From: Gemmatimonadota bacterium
GTDB lineage: Bacteria > Gemmatimonadota > Gemmatimonadetes > Gemmatimonadales > GWC2-71-9
DNA length: 33,865 nucleotides
NCBI GenBank assembly: GCA_003221075.1
Contig: QHUF01000279.1
Location: 1 to 33,865 of the forward strand
Direction: 5' to 3'
A model generated the notes under the pieces. The model was not told the origin of the DNA. It was given only the letters and a program-made list of their open reading frames with translations, and searched no databases. Within the stretch, counting starts at the first letter, position 1. Each line of letters begins with the position of its first letter. Position numbers and translations under genes: made by a program. This document shows, piece after piece, positions 10,114 through 17,336 of the stretch.

Positions 10114-11626
10114 CTACGATCCCGCGCACGACATCGGGTCGTTGTTTTCGGATGTCCAGCTGGCCGGCATCTTTCCGGATTCCAAGGAATTCGTGGATGC
10201 GCGGCCGCGCTCCGCCCCGGCGGCGATCGAGGCGCGCTACGATTCGGCGCGGCGCACACCCGGATTCGTGCTCCGCGCGTTCGTCGAACAGAACTTCGTG
10301 TTGCCGCAGCCGGCGGGAGATGGCTATCACACCGTGGCCTCCCAGAGCATGGTGCAGCACATCAAGGCGCTGTGGCCGGTGTTGACGCGATCCGCCGATA
10401 GTGCGGACATCCGCTCATCTCTAATCCCCCTCCCGAGTCCCTACATCGTGCCGGGCGGGCGTTTCCGCGAGGTCTACTACTGGGATTCCTACTTCACGAT
10501 GCAGGGCCTGGTGCGGAGCGGCCGCACCGACCTCGTGAAGAGCATGCTCGACAACTTCGCCCATTTGATCACCACCGTCGGGCACATTCCAAACGGCAAT
10601 CGCACCTACTATCTGAGCCGGAGCCAGCCGCCGTACTTCGCGGCAATGGTGAGTCTCTATGCGACGGCGACCGATACCTCGCAGGCCTTGCCCTATCTCG
10701 ACGCGCTGGAGCGGGAGTACGCCTTCTGGATGGACGGCGCCGATCGACTGAAGCCCGGGGAGTTCTATCGGCGCGTCGTGCGGATGCCGGACGGTGTCAT
10801 CCTGAATCGCTACTGGGACGACCTCGCGGAGCCACGGCCCGAATCGTACCGGCCCGACGTCGAGATCGGGCAGACGCTACCCGAGTCGCTGCGCGCGAAT
10901 TTCTATCGGGAAGCGCGCGCGACTGCGGAAAGCGGGTGGGATTTCTCGAGCCGCTGGATGCGCGATCCCAAGGATTTGCGGACGCTCGAGACGACGCAGT
11001 TGATTCCCGTCGACCTCAACAGTCTCCTGTACCACGCCGAGCGCACGATCGCCGCACTGCGAGCGTTCCGGCATGCGGGCGGTGATGCCGAGGTCGCACG
11101 TCGCTTTAATCAGAAAGCGGATCAGCGGCGCCAGGCGATCCTGTCGATGTACGAGAACGGCTTTTTCTACGACCGCCGCTGGCGCACGGGAGAGGCGGTG
11201 CGGGACCGGCTGACACTCGCCGCTGCTGCACCGCTCTATTTCGGGATCGCCACGCCCGATCAGGGACGGCACGTGGCGCTGCGACTCGAGCAGGAGTTCC
11301 TCGGTCCCGGTGGCTTCGTGACCACGAAGATCCCCACCGGACAGCAGTGGGACGCGCCCAACGGTTGGCCGCCGCTCGAGTGGCTGGCGATCGAAGGAGT
11401 GCGGCGCTACGGCCGCGCCGACCTGGCCGATAAAGCCGCGAGCCGCTGGCTCGCGCTGCTCGACCGAACCTACCGCGCGACCGGGCGCATGATGGAGAAG
11501 TACGACGTTGTCAACACGAACAAGAAAGCAGGCGGCGGGGAGTATCCGACGCAGGATGGATTTGGGTGGACCAACGGTGTCGCTCTCGCCTTATGCGCAA
11601 AAACTGCGGGGACATGCAAAAACTAG
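10037..11626 (+). CDS. treA/treF-like: Alpha,alpha-trehalase, GH37
   Basis: GH37 signatures PGGRFREVYYWDSYFT and QWDAPNGWPPLEW; GHIPNGNRTYYLSRSQPPYF; QDGFGWTNGV. N-terminal region DIGSLFSDVQLAGIFPDSKEF matches the mature start of E. coli TreA. No signal peptide; GTG start and about the first 25 codons lie in repeat R1. Start uncertain. Confidence 0.93.
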   Translation: MHRRNGGRTVSGHRDNPVPSTHLVFAYDPAHDIGSLFSDVQLAGIFPDSKEFVDARPRSAPAAIEARYDSARRTPGFVLRAFVEQNFVLPQPAGDGYHTVASQSMVQHIKALWPVLTRSADSADIRSSLIPLPSPYIVPGGRFREVYYWDSYFTMQGLVRSGRTDLVKSMLDNFAHLITTVGHIPNGNRTYYLSRSQPPYFAAMVSLYATATDTSQALPYLDALEREYAFWMDGADRLKPGEFYRRVVRMPDGVILNRYWDDLAEPRPESYRPDVEIGQTLPESLRANFYREARATAESGWDFSSRWMRDPKDLRTLETTQLIPVDLNSLLYHAERTIAALRAFRHAGGDAEVARRFNQKADQRRQAILSMYENGFFYDRRWRTGEAVRDRLTLAAAAPLYFGIATPDQGRHVALRLEQEFLGPGGFVTTKIPTGQQWDAPNGWPPLEWLAIEGVRRYGRADLADKAASRWLALLDRTYRATGRMMEKYDVVNTNKKAGGGEYPTQDGFGWTNGVALALCAKTAGTCKN

Positions 11627-11747
11627 GCAACAGACGCACCGCGGGCCTCAGTCAACGCTAACGGGACCACCCTAGCGAGGGTTGTCCCGTTGACTCAAGA
11701 CCGTTGACCGCTGCTGCGTCTGTGGCCTAGTCGTTGCATGTCCTCGC
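11606..11747. repeat. R2: complete inverted-repeat element between convergent genes
   Basis: Left GCGGGGACATGCAAAAACTAGGCAACAGACGCACCGCGG; reverse complement of right end GCGAGGACATGCAACGACTAGGCCACAGACGCAGCAGCGG; internal ACGGGACCACCCT...AGGGTTGTCCCGT stem. Left arm encodes the trehalase stop; right end is 4 bp from the GH15 stop. Confidence 0.92.
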
Positions 11748-11751
11748 TTTT

Positions 11752-13548
11752 CTAGAATGCTTGATCCCACCGTTGCGATAGTCGTATAGCGGAGCTGATC
11801 AACCCGACCATACTGTAAGTTTGGACGAAATTCCCCCACTGCTCTCTTGTCTTGGGATCGATGTGCTCGGCGAGCAGCCCGTGCCGGTTGCGACACGCCA
11901 GGATGTCCTCGAACATGCGGCGCGCTTCATCGCGCTCGCCGATCGCGGCCAGCGCGTTGATATACCAGAACGTGCACACCAGAAACGCGTTCGCCGGCGT
12001 GCCGAAATCATCCGGCGTCGTGTAGCGGAACACGAAATCGCCCCGCTTCAATTGCTTCCCGATGGCGCGCACCGTCGCCACGAAGCGCGGGTCGTCGTCC
12101 GCGACGAAGAACAGCTCGTTTAGCTGCAGCAGGCTGGCATCCAGCGTATCACCGTCGAACGTGGCGACGAAGGTGCCCAGCTTCTCGTTCCACGCGCGGC
12201 GGGAAATCTCCTCGTGCAGCTCGCGGGCGCGCTGGCACCAGTGGCTGGCGCGGTCCTCGAGGCCGAGCTGCTTGGCAATGCGGCCCAACCGCTCGCACCC
12301 CACCCAGCACATCACGGCGGAGAACGTGTGCACGCGCGTGCTGCCCCGCAGCTCCCACAACCCGGCATCCGGCTGATCGAAGGACCGGAACGCGAGCTCC
12401 CCCAGCGGCTCCAGACGGCGGAACAGCGACTCATCGCCCTGCCGGACCAGCCGCCGGTCGTAGAACACGTGTGTGGCGGCGAGAATGGATGAGCCGTATA
12501 CGTCGTGCTGCGACTGCTCCGCGGCCTGGTTGCCCACGCGTACGGGCCCGATGCCGCGGTAGCCCGGCAGCGACTCCACCACCCGTTCGGGCGGCAGCCG
12601 GTGACCGGTGACGGTGTACACCGGATCGAGCCGCCGCTCGGCGCCCTCGGCGACGACGTTGCGGATGAAGCCGAGGTACCGCTCCATCGTCTGCGTCGCG
12701 CCCAGACGGTTCAAGGCATTCACGACGAAGTACGCGTCCCGCAGCCAACAGAAGCGGTAGTCCCAGTTGCGGCTGCTGTCCGCCGCTTCGGGGATCGACG
12801 TCGTGACGGCGGCAATGATCGCGCCCGTGTCCTCGAAGACATTGAGCTTCAGCGTAATCGCGGCGCGGATCACGGCGTCCTGCCATTCGAACGGAATGGC
12901 GAGGGAGCGCACCCAATCGCGCCAATACATCGTCGTCTCGGCCAGGAAGCGTGCGCCCACGTCGGCGACGCGGTCCTGGAGCGTTTCGTCCGGGCCGAGC
13001 ACGAGCGTGACGGCGTCGTCGAGGAAGAAGGCGCTCTCCTCGAGAATCGCGGTGATGGGTGCGTCGCTCGTCAGCCGCAACACGAGCGCGTTCCCGACGT
13101 AGCGGATGAGATTGCTGCCGGAGGTTGTGGCGGCCAGCGGCTGGCCGTAGCTCTGGGCGGACCGCGCGCGCACGCGAATGCGCGGGTGCCCCGCGGTGCG
13201 CTTCACGCGCCGCACCAACGTCATCGGGCAGAAGATCCGGCCGTGGTGCTCGAAGCGCGGCGCGAAATCGCTGACCTCGATGGTCCCGCCGCCGGAGTCC
13301 GTCATACGCGTGACGACGATGGGGGTATTGTGCAGATAGTGCTGCTCGGTCTTGACCCGATCGAGCAGCTCGATGGTGAAGAAGCCGATGTCGGCGCGCT
13401 GTTCGTTCCCCGTCCGCGGCTTGAGCAGCGAGCAGAACATCGGATCGCCGTCGAACCGGGGGAAACAGGCCCAGGCGATCTCGCCCTCGGGATCGACGAG
13501 TGCGCCGATCGTCCCGTTGCCGATCAGTGCTAGATCGAGCGTAGCCAC
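11752..13548 (-). CDS. Glycoside hydrolase family 15 protein (glucoamylase- or trehalase-type)
   Basis: MATLDLALIGNGTIGALVDPEGEIAWACFPRFDGDPMFCSLL, SSRNWDYRFCWLRDAYFVVNALNRLG (GH15 WDYRxxWxRD), PANAFLVCTFWYINALAAIGERDEA. GTG start at 13548 overlaps the otsB 3' end. No signal peptide. Confidence 0.9.
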   Translation of the reverse strand: MATLDLALIGNGTIGALVDPEGEIAWACFPRFDGDPMFCSLLKPRTGNEQRADIGFFTIELLDRVKTEQHYLHNTPIVVTRMTDSGGGTIEVSDFAPRFEHHGRIFCPMTLVRRVKRTAGHPRIRVRARSAQSYGQPLAATTSGSNLIRYVGNALVLRLTSDAPITAILEESAFFLDDAVTLVLGPDETLQDRVADVGARFLAETTMYWRDWVRSLAIPFEWQDAVIRAAITLKLNVFEDTGAIIAAVTTSIPEAADSSRNWDYRFCWLRDAYFVVNALNRLGATQTMERYLGFIRNVVAEGAERRLDPVYTVTGHRLPPERVVESLPGYRGIGPVRVGNQAAEQSQHDVYGSSILAATHVFYDRRLVRQGDESLFRRLEPLGELAFRSFDQPDAGLWELRGSTRVHTFSAVMCWVGCERLGRIAKQLGLEDRASHWCQRARELHEEISRRAWNEKLGTFVATFDGDTLDASLLQLNELFFVADDDPRFVATVRAIGKQLKRGDFVFRYTTPDDFGTPANAFLVCTFWYINALAAIGERDEARRMFEDILACRNRHGLLAEHIDPKTREQWGNFVQTYSMVGLISSAIRLSQRWDQAF

Positions 13549-14249
13549 TGTCGTACCGCCTCCACGTCGGGGAGCCGCCAGCGGGCCGCCGTCTCTCCCG
13601 CGCCCACCTTGATCGAGTGTCCGCCGAGCCGGTTCACCACGTGGAAACCGTATTCATCCGTCTCGTCGTCGCCGACAAACACGGGCCTCCGGCCCGCGAA
13701 GGGAGCCTCCTCCAGGAATTCGACGACGGCGAGTCCCTTGTCCCTCCCGGCCGGCTTCATTTCGACGACGCTCTTGCCGAGCTGCAGGCTGTACTGGCCG
13801 GCGAGCTGCGGGAGGACTTCCCGCATCGTGCGCTGGGCGAAGTCCGCCAGCTCCGGAACGCGCCGGTAATGCAGCGCCAGGGAAACGCCTTTGTCCTCGA
13901 GCAGCAGTCCCGGCTTGTCGGCGATGGCGGCGGTGAGCTGCCGGCGCGCCTGCGCGAACCCTTCGGTCGGCGCCGTGTGCCGGCTGTGGACGCCGGCGGC
14001 ATTGCGCCGTTCCACGCCGTGCTGGCCCGCGACAGGCATCCGCACGGCTGGAAAGAGGTGATCGACTTCGGCGATCGGCCGGCCGCTCATCAGGGCGACC
14101 GCGCCGCCCGCGCATTCGTACAGGCGCTCGAGGAGCCGGCGTACGTCGTCGCTGACTCGCACGGCGGTGGGTGTGTCGGCGAAGTCGATCAGCGTACCGT
14201 CGATGTCGAAGAAATACGCCCAGTCGCACTGCGGGACGGGGGGCGTCAC
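13530..14249 (-). CDS. otsB: Trehalose-6-phosphate phosphatase
   Basis: FFDIDGTLIDFADTP (DxDGTL), ALMSGRPIAEVDHLFP, GQHGVERR, RDKGLAVVEFLEEAPFAGRRPVFVGDDETDEYGF. Start refined to GTG at 14249 overlapping the otsA TGA (GTGA). Confidence 0.93.
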   Translation of the reverse strand: MTPPVPQCDWAYFFDIDGTLIDFADTPTAVRVSDDVRRLLERLYECAGGAVALMSGRPIAEVDHLFPAVRMPVAGQHGVERRNAAGVHSRHTAPTEGFAQARRQLTAAIADKPGLLLEDKGVSLALHYRRVPELADFAQRTMREVLPQLAGQYSLQLGKSVVEMKPAGRDKGLAVVEFLEEAPFAGRRPVFVGDDETDEYGFHVVNRLGGHSIKVGAGETAARWRLPDVEAVRQWLRSI

Positions 14250-16531
14250 CGCCGCCCGATCCGCCTGAGTGCCGCGCCCTGCTGCCACTGTCCCGTCGGC
14301 AGCGCGACGACGTCCGGCAGCCGTCCGCGGCGGCGCATCGCGGCGGCGTCCATCAGCATGCGTCCCGCCCAGCGGAACACGTTGAAATCCTGAATCAGTC
14401 CGCGCATCAACCGCATGCGCGTGCGTTGCTCGGTGCTCGTCATGGTGAGCGCGAGCTGCAGCGCCGCCGCGCATTGATCGGTGTCGTACGGATTCACGAT
14501 GAGGGCTTCGGGGAGCTCGCGTGCCGCGCCGGTGAAGAGGCTGAGGATGAGCACGCCGCGCTCGTCGTCGCGCGCCGACACGAATTCCTTCGCGACGAGA
14601 TTCATGCCGTCGTGGAGGCTCGTGACCATGCACAGATCGGCGCCGCGGTAGTACTCGAAGATCTGGTCCGGCTGGTGGTGCTCGATCTTCAAGATGATCG
14701 GCGGATGGATGGCCTCGGGAAACCGCTGATTGATGCGCGTCGCGAGGTCGCGGACGCGCGCCTCGTACGTCCGGTATTCCTCTATATGAATGCGTGTCGG
14801 CGCGGCGATCTGGATGAAGGAGAACTTGCCGATCCATTGCGGCTCGACCTCGAGCAGCCGCTCGACCGCCCGCAGCCGCTCCTCGATGCCCTTCGTGTAG
14901 TCCATGCGCTCCACGCCGATCCCCACGGCGTGCTCGGGCGGGAGATTGTGCCGCTGGCGGATCTCGGTGCGGCACTGTTCGACGGGGACGGCGAGCAGCT
15001 CGGCGGCGGGCGGCCATTCCACGGAAATCGGGTAGCGCCGCACCGAGGTCGGCTTGCCGCGATACGTGACGGCGAACTCCTCGCGGTCGACGCGCGCCTC
15101 GAGCAGCCGGTCCACCGTGTCCACGAAGTTATTGACGTGAAATTGCGTGTGGAATCCGAGGATCGTGCTGCCGAGCAGGCCATCGAGCAGCTCTTCGCGC
15201 CACGGGCAGATCGCGAAGGCTTCGGGGTTAGGCCACGGTATGTGCCAGAAGGAGATGATCGTGGCCGCGGGGAGGATCTCCTTGATCATCTGCGGCAGCA
15301 ACGCAAAGTGGTAATCCTGGACCAGCACGATCGGGTCCTGGGACGTTGCCTCTTCGACGACGGTGTCGGCAAATTTGGCATTCACGGTTTTGTACTGCTC
15401 CCAATCGCGCCGGCGGAACTCAGGCCGCACGTGCGCGATGTGGCAGAGGGGCCAGATGCCCTCGTTTGCGAAGCCGTAGTAGTAGCCGGCCTCTTCTTCT
15501 TCTGTAAGCCATACTCGGCGGAGCTGGTAGGCGGCTGCTTCGGGTGGCGGCGGCACGACGACCCGGTCGCGGGCGTCGACCACGTCGCGATCGGCCGTGC
15601 CGCTGCCGTGCGCGATCCACGTGCCCGAGCAGGCGCGCATGATCGGCTCGAGGGCGGTGACCACGCCGCTCGCCGGGCGCCACACCGCGATCGCGGGCAC
15701 CCCCTCGCGCCGCATGTGGATGTACGGCTCGCGGTTGGACACCACGATCACCTCCTGGCCGCGCAACTCGCGACGCAGGATTTGACGCAGCGTCGCGGGC
15801 GACCAGGCGAGCCGCTCCTCATCGCGCGAGCGGTGATCGGCTTCCAGGTCCTCGATCAGCGCCCGCAGGTCTTTCACGATCGGCCGCAGCTCGGGCGGCG
15901 GTCCGGCGAAGCCGCGCCCGCCCGACCGGCCCGGTACCACCAGGAGGCCCTCGCCGCGTAGCAACGCACGGAGTCCCTGCACCCACCCGCGCCAGGAGAG
16001 CTCCGCGATCACGACGGTGATGAGCGCGACGGTGAGGCCGAGCCCGACAAAGAAGAGGAAGAGGTAGTCGCGTGTCTCGCGGCTGCGGCGTGCGATGAAG
16101 CTCATGTCGTGCACGAGCACGAGTTTCCCGCCGCCGGCGAGCGGACGCACCGATATGAAAACGGGGCCGGTCGCCGTCTGCAGCAGATCGCCCGACAGCG
16201 CTGTGAAGCGGTCGAGGGCGGAGCACCGCACTTCCGCCGGCAAGGTCGGGGTCGTGACAGGGTCGCCGTTGTCCGCCGGGCAAAACCCGACCGCGAACAG
16301 GCGCTCGTCCTGCGTGAGGCGCGTGAAGAACTCCTGAATGCGGCTGCGGTCGCCGGTCCGAATAAGGTTATGGAGCGGATCGTCGACGGTGGTAGCAATC
16401 AGGTTGGCGCGCACCTCGAGGTCGCGGCTGAACCAGCGGAGCATGAGTTTGTCCACCAGTGGGAGGGCCGCGTACGCAAAGATGGCCAGGGCGACGAGCA
16501 GCGGTACGACGAATCGCAGCGACAGTCGCAT
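14246..16531 (-). CDS. otsA: Trehalose-6-phosphate synthase (GT20) with N-terminal two-TM extracytoplasmic module
   Basis: C-terminal ~520 aa GT20: VIVVSNREPYIH, VQDYHFALLPQMIK, SFWHIPWPNPEAF, GVERMDYTKGIEERLRA, SLHDGMNLVAKEFVSARDD. N-terminus: TM1 (FVVPLLVALAIFAYAALPLV), ~135 aa outside segment, TM2 (YLFLFFVGLGLTVALITVVIAEL), helical linker. Confidence 0.95.
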   Translation of the reverse strand: MRLSLRFVVPLLVALAIFAYAALPLVDKLMLRWFSRDLEVRANLIATTVDDPLHNLIRTGDRSRIQEFFTRLTQDERLFAVGFCPADNGDPVTTPTLPAEVRCSALDRFTALSGDLLQTATGPVFISVRPLAGGGKLVLVHDMSFIARRSRETRDYLFLFFVGLGLTVALITVVIAELSWRGWVQGLRALLRGEGLLVVPGRSGGRGFAGPPPELRPIVKDLRALIEDLEADHRSRDEERLAWSPATLRQILRRELRGQEVIVVSNREPYIHMRREGVPAIAVWRPASGVVTALEPIMRACSGTWIAHGSGTADRDVVDARDRVVVPPPPEAAAYQLRRVWLTEEEEAGYYYGFANEGIWPLCHIAHVRPEFRRRDWEQYKTVNAKFADTVVEEATSQDPIVLVQDYHFALLPQMIKEILPAATIISFWHIPWPNPEAFAICPWREELLDGLLGSTILGFHTQFHVNNFVDTVDRLLEARVDREEFAVTYRGKPTSVRRYPISVEWPPAAELLAVPVEQCRTEIRQRHNLPPEHAVGIGVERMDYTKGIEERLRAVERLLEVEPQWIGKFSFIQIAAPTRIHIEEYRTYEARVRDLATRINQRFPEAIHPPIILKIEHHQPDQIFEYYRGADLCMVTSLHDGMNLVAKEFVSARDDERGVLILSLFTGAARELPEALIVNPYDTDQCAAALQLALTMTSTEQRTRMRLMRGLIQDFNVFRWAGRMLMDAAAMRRRGRLPDVVALPTGQWQQGAALRRIGRR

Positions 16532-16627
16532 GGGTTTCTACATACCCAGGTATCGCAACGAGTTCCGCCTCAGTCACAACTTCTTCCAGTTCGGCGTAGG
16601 CGTCACGTTCCATTGAGCCCAGCAAGA

Positions 16628-16769
16628 GCGGGGACATGCAACAACTAGGTGCACAGACGCACCGCGGTTTGTAGGCTCCCGTCAACGGGACAACCACGGC
16701 GGGGTGGTCCCGTTGACCGTTGACTCAAGCCCGCGGTGCGTCTCAAGACTAGCTTTTGCATGTCCCCGT
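16628..16769. repeat. R3: complete inverted-repeat element of the R1/R2 family
   Basis: Left GCGGGGACATGCAACAACTAGGTGCACAGACGCACCGCGG; reverse complement of right end ACGGGGACATGCAAAAGCTAGTCTTGAGACGCACCGCGGG; internal GTCAACGGGACAACC...GGTGGTCCCGTTGAC. Right end directly abuts the crcB stop codon. Confidence 0.92.
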
Positions 16770-17126
16770 TTATCTCAACCTATCAGCGAGTGCCATTCCT
16801 CCCAGCACCGCGCCCAGACATCCAATAATCGTCGCGCCCATGTAGATCGCCGCGCGCCCGTATTGGCCTTGCGCCAGCAGTGCCAATGATTCGTAACTGA
16901 ATGTGCTCATCGTCGTGAACGCCCCGCAGAATCCGATGGTCAACGCCGATCGGAGTTCCGGCGCAACGGCGCTTGTTCGAGTCGCATAGTGCACGACGAA
17001 ACCGAGGATCAGCGAGCCCACGAGGTTGACCACGAGTGTCGCCGAGCGTCCTTGTACCACGCGCTCCGCGCCGAAACGGGCGAGCGTACCAGCGGCGCCT
17101 GCGAGCGCGATATAAAGGATGGTCAA
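16770..17126 (-). CDS. crcB: Fluoride ion transporter CrcB/FluC
   Basis: ILYIALAGAAGTLARFGAERVV...LVGSLILGFVVHYA...TIGFCGAFTTMSTFSYES (FluC motifs). ORF-track start (17165) lies in the riboswitch; TTG at 17126 with upstream AGGAG is the preferred start. Confidence 0.92.
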   Translation of the reverse strand: MTILYIALAGAAGTLARFGAERVVQGRSATLVVNLVGSLILGFVVHYATRTSAVAPELRSALTIGFCGAFTTMSTFSYESLALLAQGQYGRAAIYMGATIIGCLGAVLGGMALADRLR

Positions 17127-17162
17127 AGAAAAACTCCTGCCGTGGATGGTTTCGGTAGGAGT
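17127..17162 (-). terminator. Rho-independent terminator acting as riboswitch expression platform
   Basis: Minus strand ACTCCT-A-CCG-AAACCATCCA-CGG-C-AGGAGT-TTTTC: 6 bp + 3 bp stem followed by a U-tract. Its 5' arm is also the 3' strand of the aptamer. Confidence 0.8.
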
Positions 17163-17211
17163 CATCAGCCCGGAAAGCGGCGGTTTAAGGCGAACTCCAT
17201 CGCCTGCCTGA
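17152..17211 (-). promoter_or_regulatory. Fluoride riboswitch aptamer (crcB motif)
   Basis: Minus strand GGCAGGCGATGGAGTTCGCCTTAAACCGCCGCTTTCCGGGCTGATGACTCCTACC contains the crcB-motif landmarks GGCGATGGxGTTCGCC, AAAC and CTGATGxCxCCTAC, immediately upstream of crcB. Confidence 0.92.
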
Positions 17212-17221
17212 ATGCTAACAG

Positions 17222-17324
17222 CGACGGTAAGAGACGGTAAAGAGACGACGGTAAGGGACGGTAGGGGCGCAGCATGCTGCGCCCCTACATTTTTCTACCG
17301 TCCCTTACCGTCCCTTACCGCCGT
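17222..17324. repeat. Nested palindromic repeat (17-bp arms around a 28-bp perfect palindrome)
   Basis: GACGGTAAGGGACGGTA (17247-17263) is the exact inverse of TACCGTCCCTTACCGTC (17296-17312); between them GTAGGGGCGCAGCATGCTGCGCCCCTAC (17261-17288) is a perfect palindrome; further GACGGTAA-type units flank it. Confidence 0.92.
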
Positions 17325-17336
17325 ATCTTTCCACCC

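Noticed and set aside
14250-15017. N-terminal extension of the otsB ORF (495 aa in the track)
   Set aside because: Arg/His-rich out-of-frame reading of otsA; the GTG at 14249 overlapping the otsA stop gives a normal OtsB.
14171-15961. 596-aa plus-strand ORF
   Set aside because: Antisense to OtsA; no domain-like sequence. Shadow ORF despite its length.
10016-16769. R1-R3 considered as CRISPR repeats or IS ends
   Set aside because: Only three copies kilobases apart, no spacers, no cas genes, no transposase ORF between them; better described as dispersed foldback elements.
17127-17165. crcB N-terminal extension MTPTETIHGRSFS
   Set aside because: Encoded by the fluoride riboswitch and terminator; TTG 17126 fits the FluC N-terminus and the SD.
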